Assembly: GCA_013695475.1 (NCBI GenBank) | Contig: JACDAJ010000003.1 | Coordinates: 1 to 39,078 of the forward strand | Reading direction: 5' to 3' | DNA length: 39,078 nt | Source of the DNA: Rubrobacter sp. | Lineage (GTDB): Bacteria; Actinomycetota; Rubrobacteria; Rubrobacterales; Rubrobacteraceae | Shown: positions 1-9,156 of the stretch, piece by piece | How the letters are laid out: every line of letters begins with the position of its first letter | Position numbering within the stretch: the stretch's first letter is position 1 | Notes under the pieces: model-generated | What the model saw: only the letters and a program-made list of their open reading frames with translations | Databases searched by the model: none | Told to the model about the DNA's origin: nothing | Made by a program: the position numbers and the translations under genes

Positions 1-1
1 G

Positions 2-496
2 AAGACGGTTTTCCGGGCGGAACTCATTCCGGCGGAGGCGGGGCCGATGGGGGTCGAAAGGGTGGAGTTTGTGATTCAGCCGAACCCCGGCGAGCCGGAG
101 TTGCCTGTGAGGCGGTATGCGTCGGGTGGGGAACTCTCCCGGATCATGCTCGCGCTCCGGCTTTCGCAGGAAAGGATCGAGGCTGGGGCGACGTATATTT
201 TCGACGAGGTGGACGCGGGCATCGGGGGCGAGACGGCGACGGCGGTGGGGGCGAAGCTGAGGCGTCTCGGGGAGACGAATCAAGTTTTGACGATCACGCA
301 CCTCCCGCAAATCGCGTCGGAGGCACGGTCGCACGTCGTGGTGGCGAAGGAAGAGGAAACGGGGCGGACGATCACGCGCATCGAGACCGTCGAGGGCGAT
401 GATCGGAAGCGAGAACTCGCCCGGATGCTCTCGGGGCGTGTGGACGACGCCTCGCTCGCCCACGCCTCGGAGCTTCTCGTTGGGAGCGGAGGATGA
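2..496 (+). CDS. recN: DNA repair protein RecN, C-terminal part (5' end outside window)
   Basis: Open frame runs in from the window edge; SGGELSRIMLALRL signature, FDEVDAGIGGETA Walker B and QVLTITHLPQIAS are typical of the RecN ATPase C-terminus. Confidence 0.93.
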   Translation, partial: KTVFRAELIPAEAGPMGVERVEFVIQPNPGEPELPVRRYASGGELSRIMLALRLSQERIEAGATYIFDEVDAGIGGETATAVGAKLRRLGETNQVLTITHLPQIASEARSHVVVAKEEETGRTITRIETVEGDDRKRELARMLSGRVDDASLAHASELLVGSGG

Positions 497-1665
497 AAGA
501 GAACGGGTTTGTCAAGGGCGGCGGGCCGGGCGGGGATTTACGGCTTTCGGGGCGGGCGGTCGTCGGGAAGAAGACGAAGAACATCGTGCCTCGCCTCGAC
601 GGCGGGTGCATCCCCATCGTGGATCACGAGAACCTCGACCGGGTTACGGCGGAGTCGCTCGTGGAGTCGGGGGTGGCGGCCGTTGTGAACGCGGCGGGTT
701 CGGCGACGGGGATGTATCCGAACCTCGGGCCGTTCATTTTGGCTCGGGCGGGGGTTTATATCCTCGACGGGGTCGGGAGGAAGGTTTTCGAGGAGGTTTC
801 GGACGGGGATGAGATCGAGCTTCGGGGGGACGGGCTTTTCAAGAATGGCGCGCTCGTCGCTGTCGGGGAGCATCTCGACGAGGAGACGGCGGAGAGGCGG
901 CTCCGGGAGAGCCGGGAGGTCGTGGGGTACGCTTTGGAGAGCTTCGCGCAGAACACGGTGGAGTACATGCGGATCGAGAAGGGGCTTCTCTATTCGACGC
1001 TCGACGTGCCGGAGGAGCTTGCCAAAGAGATCCGCGGTCGGCAGGTTTTGGTGGTTGTGCGGGGGTACGATTACCGCCAGGATCTCGCGGCGCTCGGGCC
1101 GTACCTCCGCGGCGTGAGGCCGTTCGTGATCGCGGTGGACGGCGGCGCGGACGCCATCATGGAGGCGGGGTGGAGGACGGATCTCCTTTTCGGCGACATG
1201 GATTCGGTGTCCACCCACGGCCTCCTCTCGTCGAAGCACGTCCTCGTCCACGCATATCCGAATGGGGAGGCGCCGGGCATGGAGCGGGTTCGGAAGGCGG
1301 GGATAAAGGGGGCGAAGGCTCTTCCGGCCCCGGGGCTTTCGGAGGACATAGCGATCCTCGTCGCCGAGCAGTGCGGCGCGGAACTTATCGTCGCCGTCGG
1401 GACGCACGTCGGGCTTGTGGAGTTCCTCGACAAAGGGCGGAAGGGGGCGTCGTCCACGTTCCTCACCCGGCTCAAAGTGGGGGCGAAACTGGTGGATGCG
1501 AAGGGTGTGTCGAAGCTGTATCCGGGGCATGTTTCGCCGATGATGCTCGTCGCGCTCGTGGCGGCGGGGCTTATCGCGGTGTCGGCGGTCGTGTATTCTT
1601 CCGAGCAGATAGCGGACATTTTCAACCTGCTCGCGATCCGACTGCGACTTTTGCTCGGCATATAA
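493..1665 (+). CDS. steA: SteA-like putative cytokinetic ring protein (thiamin-pyrophosphokinase-like fold, C-terminal TM)
   Basis: 390 aa; IAVDGGADAIMEAG...LLFGDMDSVS motif; hydrophobic C-terminus; 4-bp overlap with recN; recN-steA-mctB order as in Actinobacteria. Confidence 0.85.
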   Translation: MKENGFVKGGGPGGDLRLSGRAVVGKKTKNIVPRLDGGCIPIVDHENLDRVTAESLVESGVAAVVNAAGSATGMYPNLGPFILARAGVYILDGVGRKVFEEVSDGDEIELRGDGLFKNGALVAVGEHLDEETAERRLRESREVVGYALESFAQNTVEYMRIEKGLLYSTLDVPEELAKEIRGRQVLVVVRGYDYRQDLAALGPYLRGVRPFVIAVDGGADAIMEAGWRTDLLFGDMDSVSTHGLLSSKHVLVHAYPNGEAPGMERVRKAGIKGAKALPAPGLSEDIAILVAEQCGAELIVAVGTHVGLVEFLDKGRKGASSTFLTRLKVGAKLVDAKGVSKLYPGHVSPMMLVALVAAGLIAVSAVVYSSEQIADIFNLLAIRLRLLLGI

Positions 1666-2233
1666 AGTACGAAGGGGGCCGCCGAAATTTCCGGAACATT
1701 CCGACATGCTCGCTGGCGCCGAAAACCACCGGGAGCGGGGAGGCGCCCGCTTCGCCCGCTTCGGGAGGCATCCGCTGACGCCCGCTTCGTAAGCCGGGGT
1801 GTTCCCGGTTTTCTTTCATCGAATAACTTCGCCCTTCCGTCCGGCGGCTTCGGGATTGGGCGCCGAAGCCCCGCTTCCTCCTCGACTCTCGCTGTCCGAA
1901 GCGAGTCGAACGCGGCCTCCCGGCTTTCGGCTTTCGGGGCGTCTCGCGGACTTTCCGGGATGGGCGGGGACGCGGCGGCGGACTCTCGGCCCCCGCCCGA
2001 AACGGGCGGAGCGCGGCTCGAACGCGGAGCGACGCCGTCTCCCGGCTTCCGAAATCTGCGCGCGCGGGTCGCTTCGCTCCGGGGAGTGGGGAAATACGAA
2101 GCGGCGAGGCGTTCGCCGCCGGAGTCTCGTCTCGAATCCGTCGTGGGGCAGCCGCGCGTGGGGGCGAGGGTTTCGAGGGCGAGGGTGTCGAGATTCGCGT
2201 TTGCTTTTCCCGACTCCCGGATTGCGGGGCGGG

Positions 2234-3049
2234 GTGCCTGACCTCCGGTACCATCTCATTTCGCTGATTTCGGTGTTCCTCGCTCTGGCTATCGGCATCC
2301 TCCTCGGGGTGGCGGTGGCGGACGAGGGGGTTGTGAGCGAGAGGCTCGAGGCGGAGATCACGGGCATTCAGGATCGCCTCGACGGTCAGCGGGTCGAGAT
2401 CGAGGCCCGCGACCGGGAGATCGCATCGCTTCAGGAAAGGGCCGCCGCCGACGAGAGCGTCGAGGGGGCGATGTCGGAGACCATGATCTCCGACCGCATC
2501 ATCGGATACGAGGTCGCGCTCGTCGCCGGCTCCTTCGCCGACCCGGAGACGGTCGAAGGAGTCGAGTCCGCGCTCGCGACGGCGGGGGCGGAGGTCGTCT
2601 TCGCCGAGACGCTCGAAGCTCCGTCGTCGGCTTCCGAGGTGACGAGCGGGATCGAGGCGACCACCCCGATCGAAGGCGACTATACGGATGTCGCCCTCTC
2701 CGCCGTCGAAGCGTCGGACGACTCGATTCCGCCGCAGGCGGTCGTCTTCGTCGGGGGCGGGGAGCTTCCCCCCGAGGCGCCTTCCGGCGCGCTCGACGCG
2801 CTCAACGAGGCGCAGGCGGAGATGCTCGAGGTCTGGGAGAACGCCGGGCTTCGCATAGTCGCCGCCGAATCGTCGGACGCGGGGCGCTCGGAGGTCGAGC
2901 TTTTCCAGAGCGCGGGCGTGGCCTCGGTTGACAACGCCGACACGGGGGCCGGGAGGGCGGCGATCATCCAGCTTCTCGCCTCCGACGAGGATGGCTCGTA
3001 TGGAATCAAAGACACCGCATCCGAGCTGTTCCCGCCCGCGCCGGAATGA
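2234..3049 (+). CDS. MctB/SteB family (copper transporter family, DUF3186-like) protein
   Basis: GTG start gives VPDLRYHLISLISVFLALAIGILLGVAV, an N-terminal TM helix followed by coiled coil, directly after steA; the upstream ORF extension to 1799 looks non-coding. Confidence 0.82.
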   Translation: MPDLRYHLISLISVFLALAIGILLGVAVADEGVVSERLEAEITGIQDRLDGQRVEIEARDREIASLQERAAADESVEGAMSETMISDRIIGYEVALVAGSFADPETVEGVESALATAGAEVVFAETLEAPSSASEVTSGIEATTPIEGDYTDVALSAVEASDDSIPPQAVVFVGGGELPPEAPSGALDALNEAQAEMLEVWENAGLRIVAAESSDAGRSEVELFQSAGVASVDNADTGAGRAAIIQLLASDEDGSYGIKDTASELFPPAPE

Positions 3050-3148
3050 CAGCGGGGTTCATGAAGGCCCGGCCACACCTCCGGTCGAGCTTCACCCGAC
3101 ATCGCCGCCGCCCGCCCGGGAAGTGTTTCCCGAAACCCGAAGCCAGAT
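3047..3148 (-). repeat. Interspersed ~100-bp repeat, copy 1 (inverted relative to the others)
   Basis: Reverse complement reads atctggcttcgggtttcgggaaacacttcccggg...gccttcatgaaccccgctgtca. Confidence 0.65.
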
Positions 3149-3294
3149 CCGCGAAAGCTCCCACTTTCCGCAATCCGTGTGAGAGGAAGCCCGCGCCCCC
3201 GCGCCGCGCGAGATTTCGTGTTTGGCTTCCGCGCTGGAAGCTCCCGGACGGCGACCCGCGCGGCGGATGGGCGCAAAACAGCCGCGCCGCATTG

Positions 3295-3300
3295 TAAACT
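3295..3300 (+). promoter_or_regulatory. Putative -10 element TAAACT 7 nt upstream of the GT2 GTG (leaderless configuration)
   Basis: TAAACT-tcccccc-GTG(3308). Confidence 0.5.
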
Positions 3301-3307
3301 TCCCCCC

Positions 3308-3994
3308 GTGCCTCTCTCCGCGACAGCCATAATCCCCGCCCGGAACGAAGAGGCGGCGCTCCGAAAGACCATCGAAGCGGTGAAGACGACACCGGGCGTA
3401 TCGCACGTCGTCGTCGTGGACAACGGAAGCTCGGACAACACCGCGAAAGTCGCCGAAGCAATGGGAGCCGAAGTCATCCACTCGTCCGGCGAACACGGCA
3501 AAGGCGGCGCCCTCCTCGCCGGAATAATCCACGCCCGAGACTTCTCCCCGGACGCTTTCCTCCTCGCGGACGGGGACCTCGGAGAGTCGGCGGCGGAGCT
3601 CGAAGCCCTTTTGTCCGCCCTCGACGGAGAAACCCCGGTCGCCATCGCGGCCTTCCCGAAGAGCGTCGCGTCGGGTGGCGGCTTCGGACTCGTGAAAAAC
3701 TTCGCCCGGCGTTCGATCCACCGCCGCACCGGATTCTCGCCCGTCGAGCCTCTCTCCGGGCAGCGGGCCCTCCTCGCCTCCGCCCTCGAAAATATTCCCG
3801 GCTTCGCCCCCGGCTTCGGCGCGGAGGTCGGGATGACCCTCGATCTCCTCGAATCGGGAATCATCCCGGTCGAGATCCCAGTGAGCCTCTCGCACCGCCC
3901 GACCGGGAAATCCCTCCCCGGCTTCGCCCACCGCGCCCGGCAAGGAATGGATGTCATTCGAGCGGTCCGGGGTGAGCGCCTGAAATGGAAATGA
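3308..3994 (+). CDS. Family 2 glycosyltransferase
   Basis: GTG start; AIIPARNEEAAL...VVVVDNGSSDNTA...LLADGDLGE pattern of GT-A glycosyltransferases. Confidence 0.85.
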   Translation: MPLSATAIIPARNEEAALRKTIEAVKTTPGVSHVVVVDNGSSDNTAKVAEAMGAEVIHSSGEHGKGGALLAGIIHARDFSPDAFLLADGDLGESAAELEALLSALDGETPVAIAAFPKSVASGGGFGLVKNFARRSIHRRTGFSPVEPLSGQRALLASALENIPGFAPGFGAEVGMTLDLLESGIIPVEIPVSLSHRPTGKSLPGFAHRARQGMDVIRAVRGERLKWK

Positions 3995-4093
3995 CTCCGA
4001 ACCCGTACCCGGCCCGACCGACATTCGCCTCGTCCCGCGCGGCGAGCCGCTCCGAAGCCGGAGACATCGAGCGGCGCCACCGAGCCGGGACGA

Positions 4094-4143
4094 TCCCCGC
4101 GAAGGAACGCGCCGTCCTCGCGAGGCGCATTTCTTCGCGGGGA
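4094..4143. repeat. Inverted repeat in the GT2/MraY-like spacer
   Basis: tccccgcgaag (4094-4104)/cttcgcgggga (4133-4143), 11-bp perfect arms, plus an inner gcgcc/ggcgc. Confidence 0.7.
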
Positions 4144-4193
4144 CGTTTCAATGGCGCGTATACGGGATCCCGGCGCGGAACACGGGAAGTACT

Positions 4194-4247
4194 CGGCGTT
4201 TCGGTGTCCGGCGCCGAGCCGACCGTCGGTTCGACACCGAAACGCCG
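4194..4247. repeat. Inverted repeat in the GT2/MraY-like spacer
   Basis: cggcgtttcggtgtc (4194-4208)/gacaccgaaacgccg (4233-4247), 15-bp perfect arms. Confidence 0.75.
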
Positions 4248-4286
4248 CGATTCGCCGCGACCGCCTCGACTCCCGGACGGCGCGAC

Positions 4287-5087
4287 ATGATAGCCGCGAC
4301 CCTCCTCCTCCTCGGCTTCGCAACCACCATCCTCGCCTTCGAGGCGGCGAAAGGATTTTTGCCGAAGCGCCCGAACTTCGCCGGAAAACAGATTCCGACC
4401 GCCGCCGGAGTATGTTTCTCGCCCGTGATACTCGCCACGATATTGCTCGGGGCCGGCTCGCTCATCGGGGTTTGGTGGGACGGCACCTTGCTCGCCGGAT
4501 ACGTGCTTCTCGCGGTTCTCGTCGGTTTTTACGACGACGTCCGGGGCGGCGGCGAGGCGCGGGGTTTCAAGGGGCATCTCGGCTCCCTCGTCGGCGGCCG
4601 CATGACGACGGGGATGGTGAAGATAGTCGCGCTGGTTTTGGGCGCGCTCTTCGTCGGGAGGTATTTCTATGGATACACCTTCGAGGGTCTTTACGCGGCC
4701 TTCATCCTCGCCGGATGCGCGAACCTCGGAAATTTGTTCGATGTCCGTCCGGGGCGGACCATGAAGTTCGTCGGGCCTCCGGCGGCGGCGATGCTTTTTC
4801 TCGCGCCGGGATGGGCGATGCTCGCGATGGTCGGGGTTTTCGGTGGTGTCCTCTCGCTGTTTTATTTCGACCTCAAAGCGCGTATGATGCTCGGCGATGC
4901 GGGGGCGGCCGGAGTCGGGGCTTTGCTCGGCTGCCTCGTCGCGGCGACCGGGCCGGGCCTCGCCTGGTGGGCCGCGGGGGCTTTCGTCCTCGTCCTCACC
5001 CTCGTCGCCGAGTTCTCTTCGATATCCAGATTTATAGAGGAGGTTTCTGTTTTGCGTTGGTTGGATAATTTGGGGCGCGGCGAATGA
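4287..5087 (+). CDS. MraY/WecA-like glycosyl-phosphoryl transferase (polyprenyl-phosphate sugar-1-phosphate transferase family)
   Basis: Multi-[29 protein letters not shown] and [10 protein letters not shown] motifs in order. Confidence 0.75.
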   Translation: MIAATLLLLGFATTILAFEAAKGFLPKRPNFAGKQIPTAAGVCFSPVILATILLGAGSLIGVWWDGTLLAGYVLLAVLVGFYDDVRGGGEARGFKGHLGSLVGGRMTTGMVKIVALVLGALFVGRYFYGYTFEGLYAAFILAGCANLGNLFDVRPGRTMKFVGPPAAAMLFLAPGWAMLAMVGVFGGVLSLFYFDLKARMMLGDAGAAGVGALLGCLVAATGPGLAWWAAGAFVLVLTLVAEFSSISRFIEEVSVLRWLDNLGRGE

Positions 5088-6760
5088 GCGCCATGAACGG
5101 CGAGACGAAATACATCTTCGTGACCGGGGGCGTCGTCTCCTCCATCGGCAAAGGCACGTCCGCCGCCGCGCTCGCCATGCTCCTGAAAAGCCGCGGTTTC
5201 AAAGTCGTCCTCCAGAAATTCGACCCGTACATAAACGTGGACCCCGGAACCATGAACCCGTACCAGCACGGCGAAGTCTTCGTCACCGACGACGGCGCCG
5301 AGACGGACCTCGACCTCGGCCATTATGAACGCTTCCTCGACGAGAACCTCGGCAAGCTCTCGAATGTGACGACCGGGAGCGTGTACTGGGAAGTCATCCA
5401 GCGCGAGAGGCGCGGCGACTACCTCGGCGCCACCGTCCAGGTCATCCCCCATATAACGAACGAGATAAAAAATAGAATCGGCCGCCTCGGCAAGGACAAG
5501 GACATCGTCATCACCGAAATAGGCGGCACCGTCGGCGACATCGAAAGCCTCCCGTTTTTGGAGGCCATCCGCCAGTTTCGGAACGACGTCGGACGGAAGA
5601 ATGTTTTGTATATGCACGTCTCGTATGTGCCGTACATTGATGCCGCCGGGGAACTCAAAACGAAGCCGACGCAGCATTCGACGCAGCGGCTGCGTGAGAT
5701 CGGCATTTCGGCGGATGTCCTCCTCTGCCGCGCCGACCGCCCGATAGCCGAGGACATCCGGAAGAAGATCGCGCTTTTCGGCGACGCCGACCTCGACTCT
5801 GTGATACCCGCGGAGGACGTCGAGACGCTTTACGACATCCCGCTCCACCTCCACGACGCGGGCCTCGACGAACTCGTCCTCGACAAGCTGAACCTCGCCG
5901 CCCCGCCCGCCGACCTCGAAAAATGGCGCAACCTCGTCGGCCGCCTGAAATCCGCCGAGGAGACGGTGAAGGTCGCGGTCGTCGGCAAATATATAAAACT
6001 CCGCGACGCATACCTCTCGGTCGTGGAGGCTTTGGAACACGCGGGCGGCGCCCACGACGTGAGGGTGGAGCTCGACTGGGTTGACTCCGAGCAGCTCGAC
6101 ACCCCGGAGAACGTCGCCGGGCGCCTCTCCTCCGCCGACGGGATGGTCGTCTTCGGGGGCTTCGGGGAGCGCGGCGTCGAGGGGATGGTCGGGGCGGCGC
6201 GGTACGCCCGAGAGAGCGGGAAGCCGTACCTCGGGCTGTGCCTCGGGATGCAGATCGCCGTCGTCGAGTACGCCCGGAACGTCGCCGGGCTGGAGATGGC
6301 GAACTCCACCGAGTTCGACGAGGAGGCTCCGCACCCGGTCGTCGGCATCATGCCCGACCAGGTCGGCGTGGACCTCGGAGGCACGATGCGCCTCGGAAGC
6401 TGGCCGTGCAAACTCGCGCCCGGAACCCTCGCCGCCGAAGTCTACGGGACCGACCTCGTCCACGAGCGCCACCGCCACCGCTACGAGGTGAACAACGACT
6501 ACCGCGAAGTCCTCGAGGACGCCGGGCTTGTCTTCTCCGGCACCTCCCCCGACGGGAAGCTCGTCGAGATCTCCGAACTGAAGGGCCACCCGTTCTTCAT
6601 CGGCAGCCAGTTCCACCCCGAATTCAAAAGCCGCCCCCTCCGCCCGCACCCACTCTTCGACGGCTTCGTCGGAGCCTGCGTCGAAGAAGGAAGCGAGGGG
6701 CGCCGGAGCGGGGAAGCCCGCGCCGTCGCCGAACCCGCGACCGAACGGCCCTCGAGCTGA
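5084..6760 (+). CDS. pyrG: CTP synthase
   Basis: [31 protein letters not shown]-terminus and GATase domain [16 protein letters not shown]; overlaps upstream ORF by 4 bp. Confidence 0.97.
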   Translation: MSAMNGETKYIFVTGGVVSSIGKGTSAAALAMLLKSRGFKVVLQKFDPYINVDPGTMNPYQHGEVFVTDDGAETDLDLGHYERFLDENLGKLSNVTTGSVYWEVIQRERRGDYLGATVQVIPHITNEIKNRIGRLGKDKDIVITEIGGTVGDIESLPFLEAIRQFRNDVGRKNVLYMHVSYVPYIDAAGELKTKPTQHSTQRLREIGISADVLLCRADRPIAEDIRKKIALFGDADLDSVIPAEDVETLYDIPLHLHDAGLDELVLDKLNLAAPPADLEKWRNLVGRLKSAEETVKVAVVGKYIKLRDAYLSVVEALEHAGGAHDVRVELDWVDSEQLDTPENVAGRLSSADGMVVFGGFGERGVEGMVGAARYARESGKPYLGLCLGMQIAVVEYARNVAGLEMANSTEFDEEAPHPVVGIMPDQVGVDLGGTMRLGSWPCKLAPGTLAAEVYGTDLVHERHRHRYEVNNDYREVLEDAGLVFSGTSPDGKLVEISELKGHPFFIGSQFHPEFKSRPLRPHPLFDGFVGACVEEGSEGRRSGEARAVAEPATERPSS

Positions 6761-6842
6761 CCCCCGCCAAAACAAAAAACACGCCAAACGCGGCGGAAAG
6801 AAGCGGCCTCACCGTGGCTCGCGGAGGCATCGAGCCTTCACA

Positions 6843-6947
6843 ATCTGGGTTTCAGGCGTCGGGAGATACTTTCCCGGACAGGCCGGTGTTTTCGGATGGA
6901 GCCTCGCTGGCGAGGCGGCTCGATCTTCTTCATGAACTCCGCTGTCA
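6843..6947 (+). repeat. Interspersed ~100-bp repeat, copy 2
   Basis: atctgggtttcaggcgtcgggagatact...cttcatgaactccgctgtca aligns with copies at 3047-3148 (reverse) and ~6953-7051. Confidence 0.7.
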
Positions 6948-6952
6948 GGCGC

Positions 6953-7051
6953 CAGGTTCCGGGCGTCAGGAAATGCCGTCTCAAACAGGCCGAGGCTCTC
7001 GGACGGGGCCTCGCTGGCAAGGTGGCGCAACCTTCATGAACTCCGCCGTCA
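6953..7051 (+). repeat. Interspersed ~100-bp repeat, copy 3 (tandem with copy 2)
   Basis: gttccgggcgtcaggaaatgccg...cggacggggcctcgctggcaaggtggcgcaaccttcatgaactccgccgtca. Confidence 0.7.
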
Positions 7052-7526
7052 GTCGAACCACCCACAGACACGCCCGCCTGAAAACCACCGCCTCCTCCGA
7101 CCCGCCGAACCACCCCCGGCCCGCCCCATCGCCGAAAACGCCGTCCCATCCTCTCCCTCCGCCCGCCCCCGAAAAAGACACGACCACTCCCCCGTACTCG
7201 TCGCCATGACCTCCGCAAACACGGCAAAGAGAAAAGGCTCACGCCAAAGCGCCGCGCGGCCCACCGTCGTCCTCATCCCCGGCGTTCCGGCGGCGACCAT
7301 CCTCACCCACGCCGCCGGAAAGGCCCGGATAACCGCCTCACTCGCCGGAAAAGAACCTCTCGAAACAAGAAACCACATAATACGTGAAATGGGCGCCGCC
7401 GCCCACCCCCGCGAGCCAAACCCCGGCGAGGAAAAAGCCCCGGCGGAAAAATCGGGGGACCCGTCGGCCAAACCTAACCACATAATACCCCGAACGACGC
7501 TCGACCTTCTCGGCGGGGGGGCTAGG

Positions 7527-7895
7527 GTGCATATCTCCCAGCGGGAGGGCGATGCGGGGAACCTTATTATCGAGGGCGAGGTCATGGCCTTCGACCGCGG
7601 GTGCATGGGGCGTGCGGTGGAGGCGGTTATGCGCCGCGTGTCCGAGGCGGCCGCGCTCTCCGACGCGATCCTCGAGATGAAGGTCGAGCGGGGGGCGGAG
7701 CCGATGGTGGCGTGCGAGGAGGCGGTGCGGGATCTCACACGCGAACTCTCGGGGGCGGGGTTTCCGGTTCGCGCGGAGGTTTTGTGGAGACCCGCCCCGG
7801 GGGGCGACGTGTGGCTCGGGGTCGGTGGGGGTGAAGACGGGGAGAAGTTTTTGAGAGCGTTCATCGAGGAAAGCACGGCTTGGAGGGCGCTTTGA
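7527..7895 (+). CDS. Small hypothetical protein (start uncertain; open frame extends up to 7206)
   Basis: VHISQREGDAGNLIIEGEVMAFDRGCMGRAVEAVMRRVSEAAAL... looks like coherent protein downstream of a GTG at 7527; the part upstream is low-complexity. Confidence 0.5.
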   Translation: MHISQREGDAGNLIIEGEVMAFDRGCMGRAVEAVMRRVSEAAALSDAILEMKVERGAEPMVACEEAVRDLTRELSGAGFPVRAEVLWRPAPGGDVWLGVGGGEDGEKFLRAFIEESTAWRAL

Positions 7896-7900
7896 CGGCG

Positions 7901-7926
7901 GGGCGCCGGGGCGGTTTCCGGCGCCC
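7901..7926 (+). terminator. Stem-loop just downstream of the 7527-7895 ORF
   Basis: gggcgccgg (7901-7909)/ccggcgccc (7918-7926), perfect 9-bp stem, 8-nt loop, 5 nt after the stop codon; no T-tract. Confidence 0.4.
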
Positions 7927-8115
7927 GGACTGTGGTGGATCCCCGCGCGACGAAGCCCGAGAAAAGTGGGAAGACGACTTCCCCCCCATAAAGAATCTCC
8001 GCGCCGATTTCGGAGGGCGGCTTCTCTCCGGGGGCGATGGCATCGCGAGGCGAGAATCCGTGGGCGCGTTCGCCCCGATTCGTCGAGGCGACGAAGTCTC
8101 TCGTCCGGAGCCGTC

Positions 8116-9156
8116 ATGAGCGCCATTCGACGCGCCGAGGTTCTTTCGGTGGACGGCGAGGGCGGGCGGGCATCGCTCCGCATCCTCGACGGGCCGCTCG
8201 CCGGAGAAGCGTGTCCCGGCGTTTTTTATCCGGAGTTCGGCGGGGCGCCGGAGGCCGGGGACGCCGTCCTCGCGAACACCGTCGGCGTCGAGATGCGCCT
8301 CGGGACGGGCGGCGCGGCCTTCATCCTGCCCGGAGCGGGCGGAGGCGCGCCGGAGAACCGGAACCACTTCGTGAAGCTCCCGTACACCCCGCTCCAGTTC
8401 CCCGCGACTCCCGGGGAAATTGCCGAAAGCCTCGTTGGGGTCCCGGTCGCCGTCCTCCCGCTCCACTCGCACCTCGCGGTCGCGTGCGCGGCGGCCGGGA
8501 AGCTCAGGCCGGGTTGCCGGGTCGCCTTCGTGTGGAACGGCGGCGGCGCGCTCCCGGTCGCGTTCTCGCGCTCGGTGGCGGAATTGAAGGAGAAGGGTCT
8601 TCTCCACCTCGTCGTCTCGTCTGGGAATTGCATCGGCGGCGACGTCGAGGCTGTGAACGAATACTCGGGGCTTCTCTCGGCGGCGGGCGCGGGCCTCATC
8701 CTGGCGGGCATCGGGCCGGGCGTCGTGGGAACCGGGTCTCCATACGGACACGGCGGCATGTCGGCGTCGTCGTCGCTAAACGCGGCCGCCTCCCTCGGAG
8801 CGGAGCCGATCCTCGCCCCGCGCATCTCCTTCGCCGACGGGCGCGAAAGGCATCGCGGAATATCCCACCACACCCGCTCGATACTCGAAGCCGCCCTCGC
8901 CCGATGCCGCGTCGCCTTCCCGGAGGGCGCGTCCGGAAGTATTCCGCTCGAAGGGCTCCCCGAACGCCACGAATATATCCCCGTCGGCTTCGGGGCGGCT
9001 GGATTGGAGGAGGCGTCCGGGTTAACCTTCGAGAGTATGGGACGAACGTACACCGACGACGAACACTTCTTCGACTCCGCCGCCGCCGCCGTGTGGCTCG
9101 CCCTCGGAGGCGAAGCCGGGGACGAATCCGAAGGCTCCACCGGAGGTTCCGGGTGA
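8116..9156 (+). CDS. DUF3866 family protein
   Basis: ANTVGVEMRLGTGG, NHFVKLPYTPLQF, GIGPGVVGTGSPYGHGGM, typical of this actinobacterial family found near ald. Confidence 0.75.
   Translation: MSAIRRAEVLSVDGEGGRASLRILDGPLAGEACPGVFYPEFGGAPEAGDAVLANTVGVEMRLGTGGAAFILPGAGGGAPENRNHFVKLPYTPLQFPATPGEIAESLVGVPVAVLPLHSHLAVACAAAGKLRPGCRVAFVWNGGGALPVAFSRSVAELKEKGLLHLVVSSGNCIGGDVEAVNEYSGLLSAAGAGLILAGIGPGVVGTGSPYGHGGMSASSSLNAAASLGAEPILAPRISFADGRERHRGISHHTRSILEAALARCRVAFPEGASGSIPLEGLPERHEYIPVGFGAAGLEEASGLTFESMGRTYTDDEHFFDSAAAAVWLALGGEAGDESEGSTGGSG

Noticed and set aside
1799-2233. N-terminal extension of the mctB frame
   Set aside because: Low-complexity R/G/P-rich translation; family begins at VPDLRYHLISLISVFLALAIG
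2680-4323. 547-aa - strand ORF covering mctB end, repeat and GT2
   Set aside because: Spans antisense of two genes and a repeat; composition not protein-like
4862-6787. 641-aa - strand ORF opposite pyrG
   Set aside because: Antisense shadow of a clearly coding pyrG; translation lacks recognisable domains
6843-7051. Tandem repeats considered as a CRISPR array
   Set aside because: Only two units here, period ~105 bp with divergence throughout, no short identical repeats with unique spacers, no cas genes
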